In this document: positions 1 through 5,760 of the stretch, piece after piece
Layout: every line of letters starts with the position of its first letter
Position numbering within the stretch: position 1 is the first letter of the stretch
NCBI GenBank assembly: GCA_050260415.1
Contig: JBLNCE010000024.1
Location: 1 to 7,651 of the forward strand
Source: JBLNCE01 sp050260415
Lineage (GTDB): Bacteria; Bacillota; UBA4882; JAAYXC01
Direction of reading: 5' to 3'
Length of the DNA stretch: 7,651 nt
Translations under genes and position numbers: made by a program
The notes under the pieces: generated by a model
What the model was told of the DNA's origin: nothing
What the model saw: only the letters and a program-made list of their open reading frames with translations
Databases searched by the model: none

Positions 1-97
1 CCACTTCATTATAGGAGACACCCTTTTCGCGCAGGTAGTCCTTGAGCCTGTCGCACCACGGGCAGGTCGGGGTGGTATAGACGGTCACTTGTTCCAT
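1..97 (-). CDS. Glutaredoxin-like thiol oxidoreductase (partial, N-terminal 32 residues)
   Basis: The 32 visible residues begin MEQVTVYTTPTCPWCDRLKD, a thioredoxin-fold first strand followed by a CPWC redox centre (Cys12, Cys15). TPTCPWC is typical of the short bacterial glutaredoxin/NrdH-like family, whose members are usually 75-85 residues, so about 60% of the protein lies beyond the left edge. Such proteins reduce disulfides or glutathionylated/bacillithiolated partners, or feed electrons to ribonucleotide reductase; which of these applies cannot be told from the N-terminus. The ATG at 97-95 is preceded by a strong GAGGAGG site around 106-112. The gene is divergent from the sigma factor operon, with about 256 bp between the two starts. 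The family call is firm; the substrate is not. Confidence 0.85.
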   Translation of the reverse strand, partial: MEQVTVYTTPTCPWCDRLKDYLREKGVSYNEV

Positions 98-161
98 GCG
101 TTGGCTCCTCCTCGATTTGGTCTCCTTCTTAGCCTGCCCATATGATCCTTGCTCTAGAGGT

Positions 162-222
162 GCGAAAAACCCGTTTTCGGCCGACGGCCGGAGAAGGCTC
201 GGTTCGGGGTGGTTTTTTTCGC
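162..222. repeat. Imperfect inverted repeat between divergent genes
   Basis: The outer arms GCGAAAAAC (162-170) and GGTTTTTTTCGC (211-222) are near-perfect complements. They enclose a GC-rich core with smaller palindromes such as CCGTTTTCGG at 171-180 and two CGGCCG copies. It lies upstream of both the leftward glutaredoxin gene and the rightward sigma operon, so it is not in the usual place for a terminator of either. It could be a worn repeat element, an old terminator or an operator region. The remainder of 98-353 holds a candidate promoter, the sigma leader and no gene that I can support. Confidence 0.35.
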
Positions 223-229
223 TTCCGGT

Positions 230-260
230 TGAAGGGGAATGAGCTTTCTTCGCGTCTAAT
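230..260 (+). promoter_or_regulatory. Candidate ECF-type promoter of the sigma factor operon
   Basis: TGAAGG (230-235) is separated by 17 bases from CGTCTAAT (253-260). This resembles the TGAAAC-N16/17-CGTC promoters used by Bacillota ECF sigma factors, which commonly transcribe their own operon. A transcript starting near 268 would have a leader of about 85 nt before the ATG at 354. The -35 box has two departures from consensus, so the call is tentative. Confidence 0.35.
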
Positions 261-353
261 TAGAATGTATGACACAAAGGACGCGGGACCATTCCCTTTC
301 AACCTTTGTTCCTGGTACTTTGTCCTTTTGTTCCCAATGGAAGGAGGAACGGT

Positions 354-917
354 ATGACCGACGCGGAGGTGATCCGCGAGATCCTGGCCGGCCGGCGGGA
401 ACTCTTCGCGGTCCTGGTCGATCGCTACAAAAACCTGGTCCATGCGGTCATCCGTTCTTTTCTGACGGGCGCCGACGCGGAGGACGCGGCGCAGGAGGTA
501 TTCATCAAAGCTTACCGGGCGCTCGACCGCTATCGCGCCGAAGCCTCCTTTTCCACCTGGCTCTACCGGATCGCCTTGAATCACCTGAGGGATTGCGGCC
601 GCCGGGTTGTCCCGTCCACCGTCGCCCTGGATGGGCTCGATTCCATATCGGCGGCGCCGGAAGCGGCCTGCGATCCACTGGCGGAGGCCATCGCCCGCGA
701 GCGCGGATTGCTGGTGCAGAGCTGCCTCGCGGAACTGCCGGAAGCCTATCGATTGGTGATCTACCTGTATTATTACCACGATCTGTCCTACGCCGAGATC
801 GCCGGACGGCTTGGCATGACGGAGCGCGGCGTGGAGACGAGACTGTATCGGGCCACCAAGATGCTGCGGGACGGATTGACCGCGCGGGAGGCGTACACGC
901 GATGCACGACCGGATGA
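354..917 (+). CDS. ECF-family RNA polymerase sigma factor (sigma-70, region 2 + region 4)
   Basis: A 187-residue protein with the two-domain layout of extracytoplasmic-function sigma factors. Region 2 lies at about residues 17-83 and includes the core-binding and -10 recognition stretch with DAEDAAQEVFIKAYRAL and FSTWLYRIALNHLRD. A variable linker spans about 84-115. Region 4 lies at about 118-175 and includes LPEAYRLVIYLYYYHDLSYAEIA and a helix-turn-helix at GMTERGVETRLYRATKML. It directs RNA polymerase to stress promoters when freed from its anti-sigma partner. The frame is open further upstream from a TTG at 306, but the ATG at 354 has AAGGAGGA at 341-348 with ideal spacing, so the shorter start is chosen. 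The 3' end overlaps the anti-sigma gene, which indicates translational coupling. The exact ECF group cannot be assigned by eye. Confidence 0.93.
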   Translation: MTDAEVIREILAGRRELFAVLVDRYKNLVHAVIRSFLTGADAEDAAQEVFIKAYRALDRYRAEASFSTWLYRIALNHLRDCGRRVVPSTVALDGLDSISAAPEAACDPLAEAIARERGLLVQSCLAELPEAYRLVIYLYYYHDLSYAEIAGRLGMTERGVETRLYRATKMLRDGLTAREAYTRCTTG

Positions 918-1453
918 GTTGTACGCGGTGCCAAGAACTGTTGCCGGCCTATCTGACCGGCGCCATGACCGCTTGGGAGATGGCCGGCCTGCGTACGCAC
1001 TTGAACGGCTGTCTGTCATGCCGGGCGCATCTGGCCGGGTACTTCCCCGTGGAACAGTGGGAAGAACAAGCGCTCGCCACCGGCCATGTTTCCAACGATT
1101 TTACCAGGTCGGTCATGGCGGCGCTGGCAGGGGAGGATCCCCGTCATGGGCGGGTATTAGCCAACCCCACCGGCGCGAACCGCAAAACCGCCCATGGCCG
1201 GCGGCTTCTCTGGAACTATCTTTTCGCCGCATGCGCTACTCTGGTCCTGGTCTTTACCAATTGCTTCAGCATCTTTACCGGTCTGGCCGGCCAGGCCGAC
1301 CGTCTGAATGAAAAGGCGCGGGCCATCAATCTCCGCACGCGGCAACTCACGGAGGTGCGGCTCGATTGGCAAGCCGTCTGGACGAGAATCACGACATGGA
1401 GCGGACCGGATCTCAAATCAACGGAGAGGAGTGGAAACCATGCCAAAGAGTAA
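902..1453 (+). CDS. Zinc-finger (zf-HC2/ZAS-type) membrane anti-sigma factor
   Basis: A 183-residue protein. Its N-terminus has Cys7-x2-Cys10 followed by LLPAYLTGAMTAWEMAGLRTHLNGCLSC, giving the canonical anti-sigma zinc motif His33-x3-Cys37-x2-Cys40. One membrane helix spans about residues 102-129, leaving the zinc-finger domain in the cytoplasm to bind the sigma factor and about 54 charged residues (130-183) on the far side as a possible sensing region. The ATG at 902 has GGGAGG at 886-891. A second ATG at 914 overlaps the sigma stop as ATGA and would give a protein four residues shorter; both keep the whole motif. The frame is also open upstream to 269, but that stretch is only the sigma gene read out of frame. 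The gene directly follows its presumed partner and overlaps the next gene by 14 nt. Confidence 0.88.
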   Translation: MHDRMSCTRCQELLPAYLTGAMTAWEMAGLRTHLNGCLSCRAHLAGYFPVEQWEEQALATGHVSNDFTRSVMAALAGEDPRHGRVLANPTGANRKTAHGRRLLWNYLFAACATLVLVFTNCFSIFTGLAGQADRLNEKARAINLRTRQLTEVRLDWQAVWTRITTWSGPDLKSTERSGNHAKE

Positions 1454-1919
1454 TGCCCTAACCTTCTTTCTTTCATTCGTGCCCGGGGTCGGGCACTATT
1501 ACCTGGAACTCATGCAACGCGGACTGCAGTTCAATCTCGCTTTTTTCGGTTTGATCGTTATGTTGGTGGTCACGGGGATCGGGATCCTCGGTGTGTTTCT
1601 GCCGGTGATCTGGTTCTATTCTCTCTTTGACGCCTTGCAGATGGCCGCAAAGATCAATAGTGACGGGATCGTTGCTGACCAGCCCATTGTCCCCTGGCGC
1701 AAGCTTCCTCTTAGGGCTCGGGCCATTGGTTGGATCTTGATTCTCCTGGGTCTTTACTCGTTTTTCACGGTCAACCGGTTCATCGATTGGACGCGGTTTT
1801 TCCCGCGCGGCTTCCACTTCGACAATACCTTTATCTCCCTCGTCCTGGTCGGTTTCGGCGTCCACCTGCTGCTCGGCCGCAGACGGCCGGATCAAACTCA
1901 AGGAGATGACGCGTCATGA
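1440..1919 (+). CDS. Small multi-pass membrane protein with PGVGH motif (TM2-like)
   Basis: A 159-residue hydrophobic protein. Residues 6-22 carry LSFVPGVGHYYLELMQRG, the PGxGH/Q-x-Y signature seen in TM2-like membrane proteins of Bacillota, followed by a long hydrophobic stretch at about 32-62 and the segment WFYSLFDALQMAAKIN (58-73). A second hydrophobic half has helices at about 94-110 and 129-146, and the tail is polar. No enzymatic motif is seen and the biochemical role is unknown. Placement between an anti-sigma factor and a LiaF-like protein suggests a part in envelope stress sensing or response. The ATG at 1440 follows GGAGAGGAG (1423-1431) at 8 nt; the longer frame from 1308 is antisigma-coding DNA in another frame. 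It overlaps the anti-sigma gene by 14 nt and shares ATGA with the next gene. Confidence 0.85.
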   Translation: MPKSNALTFFLSFVPGVGHYYLELMQRGLQFNLAFFGLIVMLVVTGIGILGVFLPVIWFYSLFDALQMAAKINSDGIVADQPIVPWRKLPLRARAIGWILILLGLYSFFTVNRFIDWTRFFPRGFHFDNTFISLVLVGFGVHLLLGRRRPDQTQGDDAS

Positions 1920-2620
1920 AAAGATGGCGGATCGGTACCGTTTCCATGGGCGTATTCCTGATCTTCCTGGGCGCCACGCTCTTTCTCCACCAGTTCAACG
2001 CCGGCCTGGCCGTGACGCTGCTCCGCAACTGGTGGCCGTTCCTCCTGATTGTGCTCGGGATCGAAATGGTGCTCAGCCAATACTTCATCCTGCGCAAGAC
2101 CGAGACGCAATACGGCTATGATTTGCTCAGTGTGCTCTTCGTCGGGCTGATCGGGTTTGCCAGTATCGGCGTCTACGTCCTGACGGCCGCGGGTATCTGG
2201 GACCGCATCACGGAAACGGCCGGCGGACGGGTGACCGCCTTGGAGTACCGGACCGAACTCTCCCCCGCCGGCCCGATCGACAAGGTCCTCCTGGACTGCG
2301 AATCCTACTGGCGGGGTCCGATCCGCGTCTGGGACAGCCCTGACGGCTCCGTCCAGGTCAAGGTGAGGGGATTTACCACGGCGGTCCGGCAAGAGGAAGC
2401 CGGCCGGCAAACCCTGGCCGCCGCTGTCCAGCTGGAGCAGATCGGCCGAGTCATCTACCTCCGGCTGCGCGGCCGCGCGCGCGAAGTACCCTGGCGCGCC
2501 GAACCCGACCAAGTGCAGATCATGATCCCGAAAAACCTCGTCCTCGACGCCGAGGAACACGACCGGCTCTTCCTCGGGGAGTTCCACGGCAAGGTGACGT
2601 GGCATAGCAACAATCCATAA
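1916..2620 (+). CDS. LiaF-like membrane protein with C-terminal soluble domain
   Basis: A 234-residue protein. Three membrane helices are predicted at about 6-26, 39-57 and 69-91. The first two have the LiaI/LiaF transmembrane pattern: a short hairpin with LIFLGATLFLHQF, then NWWPFLLIVLGIEMVL. Residues 100-234 are soluble and rich in alternating hydrophobic residues, suggesting a beta-sheet domain like those C-terminal to LiaF-type or DUF4097-type proteins. LiaF-family proteins modulate envelope-stress signalling in Bacillota; here the genetic partner is an ECF/anti-sigma pair and not a LiaRS two-component system, so the role is inferred by analogy. The start ATG at 1916 overlaps the previous stop as ATGA and has AAGGAG at 1900-1905. 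The stop lies in the A-run that begins the shared terminator. Confidence 0.83.
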   Translation: MKRWRIGTVSMGVFLIFLGATLFLHQFNAGLAVTLLRNWWPFLLIVLGIEMVLSQYFILRKTETQYGYDLLSVLFVGLIGFASIGVYVLTAAGIWDRITETAGGRVTALEYRTELSPAGPIDKVLLDCESYWRGPIRVWDSPDGSVQVKVRGFTTAVRQEEAGRQTLAAAVQLEQIGRVIYLRLRGRAREVPWRAEPDQVQIMIPKNLVLDAEEHDRLFLGEFHGKVTWHSNNP

Positions 2621-2646
2621 AAAAGGGCGCCGTACCCGGCGCCCCT
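2619..2646 (-). terminator. Rho-independent terminator between convergent units
   Basis: GGGCGCCG (2625-2632) and CGGCGCCC (2637-2644) form a perfect 8-bp stem with a TACC loop. Read on the - strand the stem is followed by six T residues (2624-2619), which makes a good terminator for the acyl-CoA synthetase transcript. Read on the + strand the tail is only CTTGATT, so it would serve the sigma operon less well, though it lies right after its last stop codon. Confidence 0.85.
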
Positions 2647-2661
2647 TGATTAGCGAACCAT

Positions 2662-2683
2662 CAGTGTATATCCAGTGTATATC
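2662..2683. repeat. 11-bp perfect tandem duplication
   Basis: CAGTGTATATC occurs twice back to back (2662-2672 and 2673-2683). The end of the second copy touches the stop codon of the acyl-CoA synthetase gene. The duplication lies between that stop and the terminator hairpin. It may be a slippage product; no function is evident. Confidence 0.8.
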
Positions 2684-4341
2684 TACTCCGCCGTATCCTT
2701 CTCCCTGATCTCCACCCGCCTGATCTTGCCGCTGATCGTCTTGGGCAGTTCCGTCACGAACTCGATGATGCGCGGGTACTTGTACGGGGCGGTCACGTGC
2801 TTGACGTGCTCCTGCAGTTCCACGACCAGTTCGTCCCCGCCGGGCTGGTACTTTGCGGTCAGGACCACGGTCGCCTTGACCACCTGGCCGCGCATCTCGT
2901 CCGGCACGCCGGTCACCGCGCACTCGAGCACCGCCGGATGCTCCAGGAGGGCGCTCTCGACTTCGAAGGGTCCGATCCGGTAGCCGGAACTCTTGATGAT
3001 GTCGTCCGTCCGGCCCACGAACCAGAAATACCCGTCCTCATCGCGCCAGGCCGTGTCGCCCGTGTGGTAGACACCGTCGTGCCAGACGCTCCGCGTCCGC
3101 TCGTCGTCGCGGTAATAACCGTCGAACATACCCACCGGCTTGTAGCGATCCGTGCGGATCACGATCTCCCCGACCTCCCCCACCTCGCAGGCAGTGCCGT
3201 TTTCGTCGACGATATCGATCTCGTAGCCGGGCGAGGGCTTGCCCATGGAGCCGGGCTTCGGCTCCATCCACGGAAAGGTCCCGACCGCCAGGGTACATTC
3301 CGTCTGCCCATAACCCTCCATCAGCTTGATCCCCGTCGCGCGCAGGAATTGCTGGTAGACCTCGGGGTTCAGGGGTTCGCCGGCGACGACGCAGTACTTC
3401 AGCTTGTCCAGCTTGTATTGGGAGAGGTCCTCTTTGATCAAGTAGCGGTAGATCGTGGGCGGCGCGCAGAAGGTCGTGACGCCGTAGTCGGCGATGATCT
3501 GCATAAGGTTCTTGGGCACGAACTTGTCGTAATCGTAGACCATGACCGCGCTGCCGGCGAGCCATTGGCCGTAGATCTTGCCCCAGGCGGATTTGGCCCA
3601 GCCCGTATCGGAGACGGTGAGATGGAGCCCGCCGTCCATGACATTCTGCCAGTATTTGGCGGTGAGGATATGGCCCAAGGGGTAGGTGAAGTTGTGCCGG
3701 ACCATCTTGGGATAACCCGTGGTGCCCGAGGTAAAGTAGAGCAGCATCATGTCGCCGTTGGCCGTCATTTCCGCCCCGGCAGGCTTGTTGAAACCGGTGT
3801 CCGCCTTTTCCAGTTCGCGGTCGAAGTTCAGCCAACCCGCGCGCTCCCCGCCGACAATGGCCTTGAGCTTGAGCGACGGGGAATCGGCTTGCGCCTTGTC
3901 CACCTGTTCGTTGACTTTTTGATCGGCCACGGCGACGATCATCTTCACATCCGCGGCATTATTGCGGTAGATGATATCCTTGGCGGTCAGGAGGTGCGTG
4001 GCCGGAATGGCGACCGCGCCGAGTTTGTGGAGCGCCAGCAGGCAGAACCAGAACTCGTAACGGCGTTTGAGGATGAGCATGACCGGGTCGCCTTTGCGGA
4101 TCCCGGCCGCGCGGAAAAAGTTGGCGGCCTTGTCGCTGTACGTCTTTAGCTCGCCAAAGGTGAACCGGGCCTTGTTCCCGGCATCGTCGCACCAGACGAG
4201 GGCCGTCCGGCCGGGCTCTTTGGCCGCGTATGCGTCCACCACGTCGTAGGCAAAATTGAAGTTCTCCGGTACGGCTATATGGAAGTTTTTCTTGAAATCA
4301 TCATAAGAACGGTAATCATCCGACACGAATTGCTTCAGCAT
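2683..4341 (-). CDS. AMP-forming acyl-CoA synthetase (medium/branched-chain MACS-like)
   Basis: A 552-residue adenylate-forming enzyme: carboxylic acid + ATP + CoA gives acyl-CoA + AMP + PPi, in the cytoplasm. Family motifs appear in order: the phosphate-binding loop YFTSGTTGYPK (202-212), the GYGQTE motif (343-348), the hinge and ATP-contacting region HTGDTAWRDEDGYFWFVGRTDDIIK (426-450, with Asp429 and Arg444), and the C-terminal catalytic lysine in PKTISGKIRR (Lys539). The N-terminal part, with PENFNFAYDVVD and LHKLGAVAIPATHLL, resembles the MACS-like branch that includes archaeal branched-chain acyl-CoA synthetases such as methanosarcinal 2-methylbutyrate enzymes. I do not see the longer N-terminal region of classical acetyl-CoA synthetase, so propionate, butyrate or branched acids are more likely substrates (inference). 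The ATG has AAGGAGG (4356-4350) at 8 nt. It lies downstream of an XRE-cupin regulator on the same strand. Full length, no damage seen. Confidence 0.93.
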   Translation of the reverse strand: MLKQFVSDDYRSYDDFKKNFHIAVPENFNFAYDVVDAYAAKEPGRTALVWCDDAGNKARFTFGELKTYSDKAANFFRAAGIRKGDPVMLILKRRYEFWFCLLALHKLGAVAIPATHLLTAKDIIYRNNAADVKMIVAVADQKVNEQVDKAQADSPSLKLKAIVGGERAGWLNFDRELEKADTGFNKPAGAEMTANGDMMLLYFTSGTTGYPKMVRHNFTYPLGHILTAKYWQNVMDGGLHLTVSDTGWAKSAWGKIYGQWLAGSAVMVYDYDKFVPKNLMQIIADYGVTTFCAPPTIYRYLIKEDLSQYKLDKLKYCVVAGEPLNPEVYQQFLRATGIKLMEGYGQTECTLAVGTFPWMEPKPGSMGKPSPGYEIDIVDENGTACEVGEVGEIVIRTDRYKPVGMFDGYYRDDERTRSVWHDGVYHTGDTAWRDEDGYFWFVGRTDDIIKSSGYRIGPFEVESALLEHPAVLECAVTGVPDEMRGQVVKATVVLTAKYQPGGDELVVELQEHVKHVTAPYKYPRIIEFVTELPKTISGKIRRVEIREKDTAE

Positions 4342-4376
4342 CCCTGATGCCTCCTTAGAAAATACAATGAATATTG

Positions 4377-4499
4377 CTACGAAACACGCGAAATTACGCG
4401 AAAGAAATCGAACTAATTAGGTCGTTCGCTCCCATCAGGGGATTTGGCGCAGTAAACCATAGTCTCTTCCATTTTTCGCGCCTTTCGCGAGTTTCGTAG
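4377..4499. repeat. Palindromic MITE-like repeat element
   Basis: The ends are near-perfect inverted repeats: CTACGAAACACGCGAAA (4377-4393) against the complement of TTTCGCGAGTTTCGTAG (4483-4499), with one mismatch. The pairing extends further inward, since both arms carry a second CGCGAAA unit (left 4398-4404, right as TTTCGCG near 4473-4479) separated from the first by 3 or 2 bases. The central 60-70 bp are not palindromic. This is the build of a short non-coding mobile or intergenic repeat, reminiscent of the widespread CACGAAG-type intergenic palindromes. It fills most of the gap between the regulator and the synthetase gene and would fold as a long hairpin in their transcript. No target-site duplication was confirmed. 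Confidence 0.75.
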
Positions 4500-4536
4500 T
4501 TAATTTCTTCGCGCGGTGTGCAATGGTGGGATCCCC

Positions 4537-5088
4537 CTAGAGTATAATCGCCAGGAATCTTGCGGGTTTACCATCCAACGCCTTCATGGCATGGTTGACG
4601 CTGGCGTCGAAGAAGAGCGAATCCCCCTCATTGAGCACTACCTCATGGCCGTCGAGGATGACCTTGAGCGTCCCCTCCAGAACATAGTCAAATTCCTGCC
4701 CCGGGTGGTTATTGAAGTTGACCGGGGCGCCTTCGTCCGGCTCGACCGTGACCAGGAACGGTTCCGCCTTCTTGTGCAGGAAGTTGTAGGCAAGGTTCTG
4801 GTATTTGTAGTCCCGCCGTCTCTCGACCGAGACCCCCTTGCCCTTGCGGGTCAGACTGTACGTGTGGAGGCGGGGTTCTTCCCCGGTCAGGAACGCCGAG
4901 AGCTCCATCTTATACCTTTGTGCCAGCTTGTACAGGAAACTCACGGGAATGTCCACGGCGCCGCTTTCGTAGTCCCGATACACTTGCACGGGAATGGATA
5001 ACTCGTTTGCCAAAACCTCCGCGGAAACACCCGCGATCTCCCGCAATCCCTTGATTCGGTCCGCGATCTGCTTGAGCCGCTCCTGCAT
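4537..5088 (-). CDS. XRE-family transcriptional regulator with C-terminal cupin sensor
   Basis: A 183-residue protein. Residues 6-67 form an XRE/HTH_3 DNA-binding domain: RIKGLREIAGVSAEVLANEL, then IPVQVYRDYESGAVDIPVSFLYKLAQRYKM. Residues 110-183 form a cupin_2 barrel with a metal- or ligand-binding pattern His128 ... Glu132 ... Gly139 and a second-motif histidine at 166. Such one-component regulators sense small metabolites through the cupin. The family is often found beside AMP-forming acyl-CoA synthetases, as here, where the synthetase follows 195 bp downstream on the same strand, so control of acid activation is likely (inference). The ATG at 5088 is chosen because AAAGGGG (5102-5096) lies just upstream; the longer frame from 5208 would run through a terminator-like hairpin and adds 40 residues unlike the family. 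Confidence 0.9.
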   Translation of the reverse strand: MQERLKQIADRIKGLREIAGVSAEVLANELSIPVQVYRDYESGAVDIPVSFLYKLAQRYKMELSAFLTGEEPRLHTYSLTRKGKGVSVERRRDYKYQNLAYNFLHKKAEPFLVTVEPDEGAPVNFNNHPGQEFDYVLEGTLKVILDGHEVVLNEGDSLFFDASVNHAMKALDGKPARFLAIIL

Positions 5089-5155
5089 GACAATACCCCT
5101 TTCGTGACGTAATCCCGCGCTCTGAACGAGATCCCCGCCAAAGCCCCGGGGGGAC

Positions 5156-5190
5156 AAAAAAGCGTCGATTTTTCTCGTATTCGACGCTTT
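5156..5190 (-). terminator. Rho-independent terminator after rhodanese gene (or leader attenuator)
   Basis: AAAGCGTCGA (5159-5168) and TCGACGCTTT (5181-5190) form a perfect 10-bp stem with a 12-nt loop. On the - strand the stem runs into six T residues (5161-5156), as in an intrinsic terminator. It lies 42 bp past the rhodanese stop codon, which it most likely serves. It also lies only 68 bp before the XRE-cupin start, so if that gene's promoter is further upstream the hairpin would sit in its leader. Confidence 0.75.
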
Positions 5191-5209
5191 GCCTACTAAC
5201 CCTGTCATT

Positions 5210-5218
5210 TGTCGGACA
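5210..5218. promoter_or_regulatory. Short palindrome TGTCGGACA, possible operator
   Basis: TGTC-G-GACA is a perfect 9-bp palindrome, with a further TGTC at 5203-5206. It lies upstream of the XRE-cupin gene, where an autoregulatory site might be expected. The site is short and could be chance; there is no second full copy upstream of the synthetase gene that I can see. Confidence 0.2.
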
Positions 5219-5231
5219 TATTTTTTCGATG

Positions 5232-5633
5232 TTAACTGCCGCCGTCCGGCGTCCGCTCGACTTCATACGGCCATGCCGACATCCCCCCGGCGAGGCTGGA
5301 GACCCGCGCGAAGCCCGCCTTTTCAAGCATCGCGGCCGCGGTACGGCTCCGTCTTCCTCTGAGACACACGGTCACGATCGGCCGGTCGCGTGGGATCTCC
5401 CCCAGCCTGTTTGCCAGCCCGCCCAGCGGGAACGGGACCGCGCCCGGGATATGCCCCTGGGCGTACTCCCCGGGCTCGCGCACGTCGATGATCAAGGGCG
5501 CGTCCTCGCCGAGCATCGCGCGGAGCTGGTCCGGGCGAAGTTCTCGTCCGGTGCGCGGCCTTTTCCACAAGCCCAAGGCCGCCGCGACGCCGATCAAGCC
5601 GGCGATGAGGACCAGCATCAAGAGGAATCTCAT
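5232..5633 (-). CDS. Membrane-anchored rhodanese-like sulfurtransferase
   Basis: A 133-residue protein. Residues 1-23 (MRFLLMLVLIAGLIGVAAAL and on) are an uncleaved-looking membrane anchor or signal segment. Residues 30-127 form one rhodanese domain: LIIDVREPGEYAQGHIPGAV, then the active loop CLRGRRS with nucleophile Cys90, then GFARVSSLAGGMSAW. The loop has the CxxGxRS form typical of sulfurtransferases, which carry a persulfide on the cysteine. With the anchor, the domain probably faces the cell exterior, or is tethered on the inside if the topology is reversed. The ATG at 5633 has GGGGTGG just upstream; an in-frame GTG at 5642 would add three residues. It seems to be its own transcription unit, with a promoter-like sequence upstream and a terminator downstream. 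The family is certain; the substrate is unknown. Confidence 0.9.
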   Translation of the reverse strand: MRFLLMLVLIAGLIGVAAALGLWKRPRTGRELRPDQLRAMLGEDAPLIIDVREPGEYAQGHIPGAVPFPLGGLANRLGEIPRDRPIVTVCLRGRRSRTAAAMLEKAGFARVSSLAGGMSAWPYEVERTPDGGS

Positions 5634-5695
5634 GGTATCCACCCCATCCAGCGAAGAGCATCCGCCGCGGCATAGGCGCCGGCGCCGGCATCATC

Positions 5696-5725
5696 ATTCT
5701 ATCCCAGGCGGCGCCGCATAGACAA
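5696..5725 (-). promoter_or_regulatory. Candidate sigma-A-type promoter for the rhodanese gene
   Basis: On the - strand TTGTCT (5725-5720) is followed after 18 bases by TAGAAT (5701-5696), close to the TTGACA/TATAAT consensus. Transcription would begin near 5689, about 55 nt before the rhodanese ATG. The spacer contains GC-rich palindromic sequence (GGCGCC). Confidence 0.4.
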
Positions 5726-5760
5726 GACCATCGTCCACCGAAGGCCTTGCGTTTTCGAAA

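Noticed and set aside
306..353. TTG start giving 16 extra residues to the sigma factor
   Set aside because: The extension includes the strong AAGGAGGA site that serves the ATG at 354, and its residues do not fit the sigma family.
269..901. Long N-terminal extension of the anti-sigma frame
   Set aside because: This stretch is the sigma factor gene read in another frame. The zinc-finger protein begins at 902 or 914, where a ribosome site and an overlap with the sigma stop are found.
129..1019. 296-codon open frame on the - strand
   Set aside because: Antisense to the sigma factor gene and its leader; composition is Arg/Gly/Pro-rich without motifs.
1898..2923. 341-codon open frame on the - strand
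   Set aside because: It runs antisense to the LiaF-like gene, through the terminator and into the synthetase gene out of frame. No ribosome site or domain.
2797..4149. 450-codon open frame on the + strand
   Set aside because: It lies wholly antisense to the acyl-CoA synthetase, whose motifs are complete. Its translation is Val/Arg/Asp/His-rich and matches no family; this is the usual mirror frame of a GC-rich gene.
5089..5208. N-terminal extension of the XRE-cupin protein
   Set aside because: It would translate through the terminator-like hairpin, and HTH proteins of this type start close to the first helix, as with the ATG at 5088.
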